Shown: positions 25,944 to 38,471 of the stretch, piece by piece | How positions within the stretch are numbered: the first letter of the stretch is position 1 | How the letters are laid out: every line of letters starts with the position of its first letter | Notes under the pieces: generated by a model | The model's input: only the letters and a program-made list of their open reading frames with translations | Told to the model about the DNA's origin: nothing | Databases searched by the model: none | Assembly (NCBI GenBank): GCA_013399305.1 | Contig: VXAI01000088.1 | Span: forward strand, 1,897,878 to 1,961,877 | DNA from: Rostratula benghalensis | Lineage: Eukaryota; Chordata; Aves; Charadriiformes; Rostratulidae | DNA: 64,000 nucleotides | Direction: 5' to 3' | Made by a program: the position numbers and the translations under genes

Positions 25944-28263
25944 TGCCTGTCTCACCTCGCCATTAAATAGGGAGAAAGCCATCCTGAATAACACCCAATG
26001 CCACAGTGGAGTGCTGTACCTCTCCCCATATGTGCCAAAATCCAGCAGCTGTGAGTGCATGTAACAAGGAGCACATGGCATATAGTGTTTATAATGTCTT
26101 GATAATTTACAACAATCTCCAGTAATTTACTAGGTAAATGGAGGAAGAGGAGAGGAACCAGACGGGGTCCTTCAGCCTAGTTATTAACAGCTGACATGAG
26201 CTGATGCAGCTCAAGCATGTCTGACTAAATAGTGACAAGTCCAGAGAAAAAGCTGACTATACCCTGAAATGAGGTAAGACGGGTGAAACACCCCTCAGAT
26301 GGCTCTTATGAGCTAGCTGGAACTGGCATATAGCAGCACCTTTCAGTTCATTCATTATCCGGATTATCTCAACATCTCATTAACTTACACCAAAGGTTTA
26401 TCAAATAAAAGTTTCTCCCTGAGAAATCAAAGGACTTCCTGTTATTTTTATCAATAACTTTCATATAATAGTTCAATAATGAACTTTGGTCTTTCAAATT
26501 CTGATTTCCATTTTATTAGATTATTTTGTATAATTTGCCTCTTTTGTTTATTCTTTGCAATAAACCTTGCATTTACTCAGTAGTATAATAGGAAAAACTT
26601 TCAACCACAAACTTATTAGGAAGTTCCTGTAATTACATCTTTATCTGAAAAAAAACACAAAACCACTAAAACCCAAACAACGAAGCAATTACATTAAAAC
26701 ATAAGACATGTAGTTATTCCCCTTAGGCAGGTACAATAGAATCCTGTGGGTACTCCTTTGCTGTAGAAAGGTAAAATAAAAATCTCATCTGGCGTACAGC
26801 GGCATAATTTCTCTACATTCAGAGTTCTGCCCACTTCTACCAACAATTCTCTGTTTTTAACTTATGCAAGAACAAGGTATTTTTGTTCAAGATAATACTA
26901 ATTGTATATATTCCAGCATAAAATGTTAATGAGTGCATTTAGTATTCCAGAACTGCACAGAAAAAAAAATGGTAAGACATTAGAGTAGATACATTATTCT
27001 ACATTGTTTTAAACACTTAAGAGAATTTTGCATCTGAAATAGGGTGTTGAACAACAAAGATCAGATCTTGCAGCCTTAAGCAAACGACTTCACAGTGTTT
27101 TTAAATAAAGAAAGGAATAAGCATACAACGTTATCAGATTCCACAGAGTTACAGAGTGAAGTTACAGATTTCTTAGCTACTAATAGCAACTTTTCCCAGT
27201 TAGAAAGATGAAGTTTATGCAAAGAGACTTGGGAGTTTGGGAACACTGCTTCTTCTGCTTCAGAACATAAGGATATTTATTTCTTTTATGAGCTATTACA
27301 TCTTTTTAAAGCATAAATATATATAAATTTCTGTAATTCTTTACGTTAAATATAAGTAAACATACATGGGTAGAAAAAGGTAAGTAAGTGTGATTCCTAA
27401 TGACTATTAATTTTGCTGGACTTAGTGAAACGTTTACATAAATAGTTTTGAGAAAAACATCTGGAAAATAACTTAGAGGCAAAAAGAAAGAAACAACAGT
27501 AATGTCCATCTGTCTCTGGGTTTCAATATTCAGCTTTTAATTTTTCCCTTACTCTGGAACTACACTGCACTGAGAACTTGCATTAACCTGAACACCACCA
27601 GGTTTCCCATCTGATCGTTTCTGCCTAAGAAGTCTGAAATCTTCTAATCTGAATCTCCTAGGATGCCAGAATTACCATCTCATTAAAGACCAATTTGCCT
27701 TTTCAGCTAAAGAATTAGCTTCCTTCTGGCATTTTTATTTTAGTAACTTGTTTCCATGTGTTGAGTCACATCCTTCTGCATAAAAGTCCAGGCGAACACT
27801 ATATTATATGAAATGGGAACACAAACAGGAGCAGTATTTTAAGAACATTTATTTCTTAAGCCTAAATTTTATGAGAAATTAGGTTGAATAGTTTCTTCAG
27901 TTTCTTCTTTTAAAACTACTTCCTTTACATTAGCTGAGAAATTAAAGGGACAAGAAAGTGAATCTATAAAAACTACCACTTAATTTCCAGCAAAATGAAG
28001 AGTAATTAATCCCTGAGCCTTATTGATAATTCTTAATGAGTGGTGTATTTCAAAAGTATAAAAACTTCTACGACTCTTCATTTCTTAAGAGCCAGACAAG
28101 AACATATGGATCTCTGATTTAGTATTTGGCAAAGATAATGGCATGCATACATACAAAAATGACATGATGCAAGATACTCTCTTAATGGCAATAAAAACCT
28201 TCTAGTAATTTAAAAATGAAAACATGTATGTTTGTTTTGCATGTTTTTAAACACACATATAAG

Positions 28264-28280
28264 AAAAAAAAAAAAAAAAA
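28264..28280 (+). repeat. Poly-A run (17)
   Basis: Homopolymer with no adjoining retroelement body and no obvious target-site duplication. Confidence 0.9.
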
Positions 28281-28941
28281 GGTGGTGAGAGACCTATTTT
28301 AAACACCTATGTCTTCAAGGTTATGTAGGGTCAAGGAGTCCAGGACAGGGTCAAGTCCGTGCTGTTTCTGGTGAGCCAGCTAAGAAGCATAACATGAAAC
28401 TCCACAGAAAATATCACTTTGTTCTAATCAGGCCTTGCATGGCATCACAGAAACTATAGGTAGCCAGGTCTTTCCTCACCAGCCAAAACCAAACAATAAA
28501 GTCAATATAATACGGAACTTCACTACAAACAGCCTAGCAATAGTGTCAGCAAGTCTAGCAGATGCCTGGGCTCCTTCAGAGGTATTAATGGATGTCAAAT
28601 GTGCACCAGGTTGTGTACCAGAATATTTCTTCCATTAGATCTTGATGTGTCATGTACTGGATTCAGCTGTTTAAATATGCTACAGCTGTTGCCCACCCAT
28701 ATGTCTCTATTTCAAAGTGCTTGAATTATTTGCAGTCTTCTTTTTCCCGACAATGTTACAATACCAATCCAAAGAGCAATATCCCTTGGTTGTTGACATA
28801 AACTCTCCGCAGATTTTTATATGCTGCCTATTTTACTGGCAGATCTGGAAAAACATAGTTGGCTTAGGCTTCCCACTTGTTTGAAACCAGTTTAAAACAT
28901 ATCAGGCCACAGCCATACCAAATCATTAGAGAAACCACATC

Positions 28942-28961
28942 TTTTTTTTTTTTTTTTTTTT
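28942..28961 (+). repeat. Poly-T run (20) leading into a pyrimidine stretch
   Basis: Twenty T residues are followed by CCCCTTCTTCTGTCTCTTCC. No retroposed gene is recognisable on the minus strand beside it. Confidence 0.9.
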
Positions 28962-29822
28962 CCCCTTCTTCTGTCTCTTCCTCACCCCTTAAAGTAGGGC
29001 AAAAATCTGGTCAGCTATAGACAGGAACCCAGTGGAAATGGATCTGGCTTATAGGAAACGTCTCCCTTCCAGTACACACAGCCCAGGCAGGTCTGATCCT
29101 CAGCATGCCAAGTTTTGCTTATAGAGCACCACACCTTTATATATTCTGTATATTTGGGATTTCCAACTAAAATAGCATCTGAGTTGATTCCACATCTCGC
29201 TGTTTTATGACAATTCTTCATGACCTACATGCATGGTTTTCTGAATATTTTTGTATGCAAGGCTTGGCATCCGTATTGGAGCTTTTAATCAAAACATGAT
29301 GTACTACTGAGAGCTTCATCCCTCTGGTTGAAAACAGGGGCTGGGGATGTGTTTTGCAGACCAACCCAGTCTCACAATGCTTCTTTATCTTTGCAAGGTC
29401 TCATCCTGAGCAGTAGCTCTGGCAACAAGAGCCTAGATGTTTTTCATTTTTCTTTTTAATTAGAGTAAAATGCATTAAAAACTCCCCCTATATGTTCCAC
29501 TGCTCTTTTGTAAAACGCTCTAGTGTGCGACTGCCAGTTTGTACTTTTGAATAAGAAAAGAAGAAATTGTGATATGATTTTAGGGATAGGGTTTATCTGA
29601 CAGGATCTTTTTCACGTGGATACCAAACTTTCTGCTACCTACAAACATTTTGGACTGTCATCTCGAGATGTATGATACTAAATAGACTTTTAAGATTAGT
29701 CATGTGTTTCAAAGTGTTTTATATAAGATACATTATTATTAAATCCAAGAGCATATTAACCACCTTTTTTCGACTGCCAACATCTTCCTGGGCTGCATTA
29801 GGCAGAATATTGTTAGCAGGTC

Positions 29823-30380
29823 AAGAGAAGCGATCCTTCCCTCTGCATGGTACCGGTGAGACACATCTGCAGTATGGTGTTCGATTCTGGGCTCCCCAGT
29901 ATGAGAGAAACATACATGGACATACTGCAGCCAATCCAGCAAAGGGCCAGAAAGACACAGAAAGGACTGGGTTATCTTTCAATCAGGGAGAGGCTGTGTG
30001 AGCTGGGACTTTTCAGCCTGGAGAAGAGGATCCTCAAGGAGATTTTACCCAAATGTATAAAAATGCCTGGCGGGAAAGTATAATGAAGATGAAGACAGAC
30101 TCTTCTCAGTGGCATCCAGTGGCAAGATATAAAGAGAATAACTTAAAACACAGGAAATCCAATCTGAACACAAGCAAAAACACTATTATTTTTTTTTTAA
30201 TTTACTACGAACACAAACACTGGAATAGGTTGCCCAGAGAGGCTGTAGAGTCTCCATCACAGCCTTTCATATGGAGACAAAACCCTGCTGGATGTGGTAT
30301 GGTTGATCATGACTGAGCAGAGGATTCAGATTACATGATGTCCAGAGGTCACTGCCAACTTCAACTGTTTTGTGATTTTG
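29823..30380 (+). mobile_element. Old CR1 LINE 3' fragment
   Basis: A diverged CR1 copy. Blocks resembling SREAILPSLCMVPVRHICSM at its left end and [13 protein letters not shown] at 29982-30032 are readable in shifting frames. GGTTGCCCAGAGAGGCTGTA (30227-30246) and a decayed tail, TGTTTTGTGATTTTGTC, mark the 3' end. An A/T-rich patch with a T10 run (around 30186-30205) interrupts the usual sequence. It is on the plus strand, antisense to EDIL3. Confidence 0.88.
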
Positions 30381-30840
30381 TCTAACTATCTCAAGAAATT
30401 TCAGTTTCAGTATTTCAATACAGAGGTTCTTTTAAGAAAATATGAGTGCCAACCTACATGAACATTGTTGTATATTACTCATGGGGAAAGTGTTTCAGGG
30501 AACACCTGCCCAACTCACCAATGTTGAGGCAATATTTTTAATTTTTTTTTTTTTTTTAAACGTAACAAAACTGAAAGCAGCATTCAGTCAATGAGGGACC
30601 CATTTGCAGCAATGGTAAGTTTTGTGGCTGGGTAATTGATCAAGGGGAAGAGGCTGATGTGGTTTGGACATTCCCAGGAGCAACCACCGGAGATGTAAAT
30701 GTCTCCAGGAGAACTGTGAACAGGGCGTGCAAACAGGGAGTGAGTGGGTGCAGCAGTTTGTGCAGCAGAGCATGTGAGAATGGCTGTGCACCCTTCTTGT
30801 GGGCCTACAGCCCAGGGTAGGGCCCTAGGTCTCTGCCATA

Positions 30841-31585
30841 ATGGTGGGCACAGGCCTTAGAGTTAAAATCAGTGTTTCTAAAGAGAAAGTCCCTGAGATG
30901 CCTGATGTTTCCACCCAGACAGAACTTGTAAACAGCAAGACTTCAGTACAAATGGTAAAAATGCAACAAGAGCCCAGACCCTTCTCCTGGAGAAAAGGTA
31001 AGTACCTGAAAAAGATGTGCAGGGGCTGGTGATCTGTTGCATCAAGTGGTCAAGTGGAAGGAAACAGTTAAAAGTGGGGATGGGAGAGAGATAGATAAGT
31101 GGTTTCAGAATCATGCCCCTGTGATGAATACCACAGAGAAAGAAGCACTTTGGACCCTGGTGAGCCTACAAAAGCAGGACTCCAGTCCCCACCCTCCAAC
31201 TCTACAATCAAAACCAGATATGAAGGTTTAAGAGCTGTAAAACCTATGACTAAAGACTGCAAGCAAAAAATTTACCAGCAGCACAGAGTAGATACCACAA
31301 AAAGAAATGACGAGTGCTTGTAGTAGGTGTCCTTCTGCTAAGGAGCATGGAGCTGCCCTTCTGCCATCCTGACATGAGGTGTATGCTGCCTCCTGGGAGC
31401 TAAGGTCTGAGAAATTGCTGAAAGGGTGCCACAACTCATCGAGAACACAGACTACTATCTGTTACTACTCTTTCTTATGGACAGAAGTGACAAGGCAGAA
31501 CCTGGGCAGAATCAAAGAAGACTGAAAGCCTTGGAGGTGTTAGGAAAAAGCACTGGTGGCTGAGTTATATTTTCCTCATACAAAT
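30841..31585 (+). pseudogene. CR1 ORF1 remnant with esterase-like segment
   Basis: This is the CR1 first open reading frame, broken by a TGA near 31030, frameshifts between 31230 and 31330, and further stops. Its N-terminal part has the VSTQTE-type motif, and its C-terminal part matches the CR1 ORF1 esterase region (CCLLGAKV, then ENTDYYLLLLF, then RRLKALEVLG). In intact CR1 this protein binds RNA and accompanies retrotransposition. Here it is inactive. Recognition rests on memory of avian CR1 ORF1. Confidence 0.75.
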
Positions 31586-31594
31586 GTTAGATGT

Positions 31595-33480
31595 GCCAAC
31601 CAGGAATGAGGCACTGCTGGATATGCCACTCACAGACCAAGAAAACCTGCTTTGCAATATCTAAGTGATAGGCTTGGCTGCAGTGACTGTGGAGTTTGTG
31701 GTCCCGCTGAGCATGCTGAAGGTTAGGACTAAGGCAAAAGTTTTAGATTTCAGAAGAGCAAACTTCAGCTCGCTCAGAGCCCAGCTGGGAGAGATGCCAT
31801 GGTAAGCTTCAATGGAGGACAAAGGAGGTAGCAAGTGCTGGGAGGTTTTCAAGAGTGTTTTCGCAGAAGCACATAAACAGTTCATCCCTTTTAAAGCTAA
31901 AGGAAGTAGGTGGAGCAAGAGACTTCTGTGGCTTTACTGTGAGATTCTGAGTCTGCTCCAAGCCAAAAGAGAAGGGCATCAGAGGTTGAAAAGTGGACAA
32001 ATACCCATTGAGAATTACAAGGGTACTGCCACAACATGCAGAGCTGCAGTTAAAAAAGCAAAAGCTCAGCTCATATTGAAATTGGCCAGAGATGTCAAAA
32101 GCTACAAGGAAGGGCTCTTCAGGGACATAAACAGCAAGTAGAACCAGAGTGAAGATATTGGCCCACTGATAAACAGATGAACTGAATTAGTCACCAACAA
32201 TGCTGAAAAAGCAGAGGTTCTCAACGCTTTCTTCAACTCTATCTTTGCCAGCACTGTTGGGCTGCAGGCCTTGGGAATGACAATCCATGTTGATGCAAAC
32301 ACAGACCCACCAGCAGAGAAGGAAGATTTGGTATGCAAACTGTTACAGGAGCTTGACACCCTACAAATTGATGGGTGCTAATGCTATCCACCCAAGGGTG
32401 TTGATGTTCCCTCCACAATCTTTGGGAATTCAGTGATACAGAGACACCCCAGAAGTCTGGAAGAAGGCTAATGCCACCTCTATCTACAAAAAGGTGTTAA
32501 AGGAGGATCCAGGAAATTATAGGCCCAAGACTCTTACTCCAGTCTCTGGGAAAGTTATGGAACAAATCATCCTGGGGGCTATCAAAAGTCAAATGAAGTA
32601 CATGATTAGAAAAAGCCAGCACAGATTCACATAAACTTTGCTTGACAAACATGATTGCCTTCTATGTCAAAGTCAACTGCGCAGTTGATGTGGGGTGGGC
32701 AGTAGACATTGTCCACCTTGATTTCTCCAAGGCTTTTGATGTGGTTTCTCACAGCCTCTTCCTAGAGAAATCGATGCATCACAGTCATGAGGAGTGGTTT
32801 TTGTGGTGGGTGGGGAACTGATTGATAGGCTGCACCCAGAAGGTGGTGTACAAAATAGTTCCTTTTCAAACTGGCAACCAGTTGCAAGTGGGGTCCTGAA
32901 GGCCCAAGGCTGTTTAGTATCTTCATAAGTGATCTGGATGATGGGGTCAAGCGTACCTTGTCTAAGTTTGCTGATGATACCAAGCTAAGTGAGGAAGTGG
33001 ACACTTGGAAAGGCAGAACTGCCCTTCAGGGAGACCTACAGAGGCTGGAGGAGGAGGCTAATAAAAACCTCATGAAGTTCAACAAGGACAAGTGTAAGAT
33101 CTTGTACCTGGGAAAACAAAATCCAGGAAGACAACCCAGGCTGGGATCTAACTGGCTGTGGAGCAGCTCTGTGGAAAGGGACCTTGGCACACTCAAGATG
33201 AATGAGCAGTGTTTTGCTGCAGCAAAGAAAACCAACAGGATGCTGGGCTACATCAAAAAACATCACCAGCAAAGATAAAGAAGACATTCATCATCCCATT
33301 CTACTCAGTGCTTGTGGGGCCACACCTGGAATACTCTGTTCAGTTTTGGTGCCCCCTATGTAAAAAAATGCAGAGAGGCTGTAGAGGGTACAGAGAAAGC
33401 TCACCAAGACGACCAAAGGCCTGGGAAGCATGCCATATGCGGAAAAGTTGAGAGAACTGGGTTTGTTCAGCCTTGAGATA
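31595..33480 (+). pseudogene. CR1 ORF2 (pol) remnant: endonuclease tail and reverse transcriptase
   Basis: The CR1 ORF2 starts here only at the end of its endonuclease domain. The linker is open at 31812-32141 and the RT thumb region at 32958-33278. Between them the palm is readable only across stops and frameshifts. The FADD catalytic box is intact at 32967-32978, although the protein as a whole cannot be made. The C-terminal region becomes unreadable after about 33480, before the 3' untranslated tail. Confidence 0.88.
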
Positions 33481-33825
33481 GTTTAGGGGAGGCTTTAGCA
33501 ACATGTTCTGGTATTTAAAGGGTCACTACAAAGATGAAGATTCCTTTTTTAGAAGGAGTCACATGGAAAAGAGGAGGGTAATGGGTCCAAGTTACTCCCG
33601 GGGAGATTCCAGTTGGATACAATGAATATTTTTCACAGTGAGAACAATCAGGCACTGGAATTGTCTCCCCAGGGAAGTGGTGGTTTCCCCATCACTGGAC
33701 ATTTTTAAGACTCAGTTGGACAGGATACTGGGCGATCTTGTCTAGACCATGCTTTTGCCAAGAAAGGTTGGACCAGATGATTCTTGAGGTCCCTTCCATC
33801 TCGGTATTTTACGATTCTATGAATA

Positions 33826-35059
33826 TCCATTATTTTATCACTCTCTGCAATTTTGACTTGAGCTCATATTTTCACAACAGGTTTAATAATAATCAACACC
33901 AAAGGCAGTTCTTTTGGCAAACACATTGTACAATTATCACTTACAATATTTTCTGCACCGCATTTAATGCCACTTATTAAGCCATTCTGCTTACATGCAT
34001 TTAGTCTACTCAATTTAGATTTCTCTGCAGTAAGCACTCTTCAGGCTACTGAGAAACTAAAAATTAAGACTTAATTTGTCAAATTATTTTTATTAATAGC
34101 TATTGATTGCCTTTCAACAGAATTCTGTAACCTTGGAGAACATGTTCTAATTAGCCAAGTGTCCTGATTATGTGATAGTTCCTGTTTAAAAATCTGTTTT
34201 ATAGCGAGTTCCACATAAAACACTGCTATAACAGAGATGTAAAACTGTAGGCTATAGGCTTCAGAACACTGAGCCCTCAACATACTGAATGTACAACTGC
34301 TACAGCCTTAGTAAGAGGAAATTTAGTGGTCCATACTCATAGTGCAAATTGTGATCATAATACAAGCATGCACTTCAAATACCTTAGAAAATGCCTTGGA
34401 GACATTTCCCCCTAAAACCAACCAAACAAAAATTAGATTCACACAAAATCAGGGAGTGCTGATAGGGCTCCACTTAACAACTCCTTTCATTGCTCAGAAG
34501 TGGAAAAGTGGTCATTATTAAGAACTTTGCAGCAATAAGCTGTTGATTAAAACTAGTGCTTTCCCTGTTTGCCCACAAGAAGGGAAATCAGCATGGAATC
34601 CAAGCAGGTATTGCAGAAAAAGTTCAGCAGGGAAGAACTTGCTTTGTACCCACCTTGTCCAATTCCACCTCTCTCTTTTTCCAAAAGAGACTAAGCTTCG
34701 ACCATGAAACCTGGTTGTTCTTTCTTGGTTCAAATAAACACAGGCCCAACTCACCACTCTGCTGTTTCCCTTTTAATACCAATGGAACCATTTAAATGAT
34801 CTTCAAGAATAAAAAAAATATGAACAAATAGGCACTCCTTTTCTTTGCAATTTTTCCAAATAATAAACCAGTATCAAGAGCAAAGTATGACACTTTACTG
34901 AATAAGAACTCATAGACATCTAATAAAATTTCTGTTGGCCATAAAATCCACCTTGAATAAGTCACTTAGGTAGTTTTGTTCATGATGACAATATATATAG
35001 TCAATTTGGGTGATATTAAATGGACAGTGGTGACAGCAGATGTTGAAATCTGGAGTCCA
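33826..35059. other. Unique intron with no gene seen
   Basis: AT-rich sequence between two CR1 copies. Overlapping frames on both strands at 34518-34795 are mutual shadows without motifs. Confidence 0.6.
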
Positions 35060-35575
35060 CACTCTGTTTCCCAGTATCCTGGGCAATCTGCACCAAGTAA
35101 TGTATGGCACCAGGGAGAACGTGGCCAGCAGGCTAATGGACGTGATTATTTCTCTAAAATTGTTAAGGGATGGGACCACCTGACATCTAAGAAACACCTA
35201 CAAGAGCTGGAATGTTAAGCCTACAGAAGTCTTGTAGAAATAAAAACAATGCAGCCAGGGTCTTCTCAGTGGTACAGACAGTGTAGCAGGACAGTAAACA
35301 GTAAACAGAAAGATAAAATTCTGCTTTTTCAACAAATGTGTTTGAGGTTTTTAGGGTTTGTTTGTTTGTTTACTTGCTTTTTTCACTGTGAAGATGATCA
35401 AGCACCAGCACAGATTGCCATGAGAAGCTGTGAAGTCTCCATCCTTTGCAATATTCAAAACCCAATTGAACGTGGCCCTGACAAACCTGAACCCCTGATT
35501 CTCCCTTGAGAAGAGTTTTAGACTAGAGACCTTCAGAAGTCCCTCCCGTCCTCAACTGCTCTGAGTTTGTGATTG
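35060..35575 (+). mobile_element. Very old CR1 LINE 3' fragment
   Basis: This is a heavily diverged CR1 copy. The surviving landmarks are GAAACACCTACAAGAGCTGG (35190-35209), GGTCTTCTCAGTGGTACAGA (35260-35279), ATTGCCATGAGAAGCTGTGA (35416-35435), ACCTTCAGAAGTCCCTCCCG (35530-35549) and a TCTGAGTTTGTGA end. An inserted T/G-rich GTTTGTTTGTTT patch lies near 35357-35372. It has the same orientation as the two copies to its left. Confidence 0.78.
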
Positions 35576-37982
35576 CCAGTGCCTTATTTGTGTTATTTCT
35601 GGCAACTTAGTTTAGAGCTAATGGAGCTACATTCATACACATTGCATACGCATGATACTAAGCCACTGGAATTTTTTCGTTAAGTACAGATTCATTTCAT
35701 TATTTCTACTTTAGAGAGAAAATCCATTAGTACATACATTCCATGTGTGGTGCAAACAATCTTTCCTCAAATATCACATATTGTAGGACTACAAAAACAT
35801 CTTTGCAATTGTTCAGTCACATCCACTCATGGCATTCAAAAGCATCTGTAACACTGACCAGACAAGAACAGAAATTTACCATTGCTAATTTTTTTACAAG
35901 CTCTTGTCAAGTTCTGCAGAGGTCAGGATAGCAAACATAGGGACTTAGGCTGTGCAAAGGGAGCCATAAAAACAACAGGTCATTGTACTCTGGTTAAATC
36001 CATCTTACTGGAATTTTACTTAACAGTGCAAAAAGAGAAGAACCCTTTTGATTCCTGTGTCCCAGGCTCAGAGAAGGTAGCTGCCAAATAAATAGTTTCC
36101 TTTGGATACTAGAAAGACAGGCTGATACAGACAGCACTGCCATGTGATAAACAAGGAGACCCACAATTTATTCTTAATTATTTGACTGAACAAAGACATA
36201 ATGCAAAACCAGCCTCTCTTTTTTTCCTTTCAGTTCTCCTCCCTTCTCTCAGCCACCACGCTGCCCTCAGGATTCCTGTATTATGTGTGTAAGATCATTA
36301 ACTTGCCTTTTCATCCTTCTAAAATCCACATAGACATTTTTTACCGTGTTTTTCAATAATAAATTCCTCTCAGTGAGTATTGAGAACTGACACAAAAGGT
36401 AAAAGACACTTTGCAAAAAGGTATCAACAGCCTGCTTGAATGCATCTTTGGAGAGTGTCCCCGTCTCTCCTCTAATGTGCTTGTGGCTTTTCTACCCTTT
36501 CTGTCATTGCACATCATTTATTTTTCCACTTACATAAACTAAACATGTTCAACAGCTTATCTTCTCAGACACCTATTGAATTTAGGATTTGGAAGATCAA
36601 AACAAGGTAGTTTTAAGCTGCTCATTTTTCAAATGTGGACAACATGGTCACTCATGGTATATCCTGTGACAGCCTCGTGGCATACTAAACTGATCTGCTC
36701 TTTCTTTAAGTTTTATCTTCAGTCACATATTTCTGTCTGTGCTTCCTGTATGCACACACTAAAAAAATGAGGAATAATAGTTATGTCAAAAAATTTTCTC
36801 CCAGTATTTTTGCAACGTATATAGTCACACTATCATTACTATTTTTATGCGCTGTCCATGGCTAAGCTACCCTCTTTCATCAACAACCCATGTTTATTAG
36901 GATGCACGTTAATAGCTTTCCTGGACAACATGCATTAAAGACTTCTACTAATTGTATGTAACAGTTGTAGTTTATGGAATTTCTGTAATTTATATGGTTT
37001 CTGAGAATTACTTGTGAGTTATTTCACAAGTCTGTTAAATTTTTCTCTGTAATGCATTTCAATACCAATGTTAATTACATGCAAACCTTTTTCAATCTAG
37101 GTTAAAATTCAAGTTTCCAAAGATACAGATAGGAGTCTACTAAAGAAGTAACTCAGGCAACAGTATCCTTATTACATTTGGAAAACATCCTTCTACTTGG
37201 GAGTTTGATATAATTAACATTTACTCTTATCTATTTAGCTTAATCCTTTTCTACCTCACTCGAGGATGTGCTGTACTGGAAAGAACTACAGTGCACTTTT
37301 TCCCACTTGCTTCTGGTTCATTCTCTGCCAGTGTATCAGACATTGAAATGACCTGGCTGCACAAACAGGGTCATCTAATCTCAACTCTTTTAGCATGGCT
37401 ATGTATAATATTTAGTATCAGAAAACACGGACAGTGGAGCAGGATTACCATTAGAGACAGAGTACAATCAGAACAGGATTGGTAATATAAAATACACGAC
37501 AAATTTTACAAACATTTTACAAAAAGATGTTTTAGATACAAGCAAAGTTACAGGAACAGAAAACAGTGGAGAGGTATGGCAGAGGACTCAGGGTATTCCA
37601 TGGGTAAATTTGGGAAAAAACAGCAATATTTAATCTTCTTAGATAGAGATGAGGTGTTATGATCGTGTTGGTTTTATTAAGATATTAACTGGATTTACAT
37701 TCCTAAGTCAAACCACTCATGCAGTTGCTAAATGGTCTTGAATCAACTTATATGGGACTTCTACCTAAATATTTAATATTCCTACCTTTAAGTACTGTTA
37801 TGCATCTATCTTTTTTCCTTCACCTGATTTTATAACTCCTTATTTGTATGGTATTGTTTTTTATTTAGCTATTTTAATGTGTGATTAAATGAAAACCCTG
37901 TTACCTTGTACTGTGAGATATTCCTGCCTGAGTTATATTTCTTCAAAATTTATGACTTTCCAGCTAGTGTCCAGAGATCATC
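35576..37982. other. Unique AT-rich intron with no gene seen
   Basis: No exon or repeat body is recognised. Short frames at 36576-36770 and 37291-37485 have no features. Confidence 0.6.
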
Positions 37983-38471
37983 AGTACTCCACACCTGGAG
38001 TACCATGTCTAGTTTTGAGCCCTCCAGTGCAAGAAGGACAAGGAACTACTGCAGAGAGTCCAGTGGAGGGCTACAAAGAAGATGAAGGGAATGGAGCATC
38101 TCTCTTAAGAGGAAAGGCTGAGAGACTTGGGTCTTTTTAGTCTGGAGAAGAGAAGACTGAGAGGGAACCTCATCAATGCTTATAAATCTCTAAGGGGCAA
38201 TGGGATCGGGCTCTTCTCAGTGGTGCCTAGTGACAAGGCAAGGGACAACAAACACAAGCTGGAACACTAAATATGAGGTGGAATATCTTTGAGGGTCACA
38301 GAGCACTGGGACAGACTGCCCAGAGAAGTGGTGGAGCCTCCTTCCCTGGACATACTCAAAACCTGCCTGGATGTGTTCCTGACTGTTCCGGATGACCCTG
38401 CTTTGGCAGAGGGTTGGATTAGATGACCTCCAGAGGTCTCTTCCATCCCCTATTATCCTGTAATTCTGTGA
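37983..38471 (+). mobile_element. CR1 LINE 3' fragment
   Basis: A CR1 copy starting with CTCCACACCTGGAGTACCAT (37987-38006). The C-terminal pol region is broken by frameshifts; the [15 protein letters not shown] block is encoded at about 38130-38165. It ends with CCTCCAGAGGTCTCTTCCAT and TAATTCTGTGATC. It is on the plus strand, antisense to EDIL3. Confidence 0.93.

Larger units (their letters stand above)
25944..29822. other. Unique AT-rich intron with no gene seen
   Basis: It holds an A17 run (28264-28280) and a T20 run (28942-28961). No CR1 body or exon is recognised. Short frames at 27306-27509, 28435-28638 and 29015-29221 carry no recognisable motif. Confidence 0.6.
30590..33825 (+). mobile_element. 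Long decayed CR1 LINE with ORF1, RT and 3' tail
   Basis: At about 3.2 kb this is the longest CR1 copy here; full-length CR1 is about 4.5 kb. An ORF1 start region is open at 30841-31032 (MVGTGLRVKI and VSTQTELV). Broken frames follow to about 31320, then an ORF1 esterase-type segment with stops (31383-31585; AERVPQLIENTDYYLLLLF). Next comes only the tail of the endonuclease domain (PTRNEALLDMPLTDQENLL near 31598), so most of the endonuclease is deleted. The RT linker (ARDVKSYKEG and EKAEVLNAFF) and the RT active-site FADDTKL (FADD at 32967-32978) are recognisable. The element ends at ATTTTACGATTCTATGAAT. Many stops and frameshifts make it inactive. Confidence 0.93.

Noticed and set aside
25668..26081. 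Long open frames on both strands across 25668-26081
   Set aside because: They are translations of the (GGGAA)n microsatellite through an N gap, not proteins.
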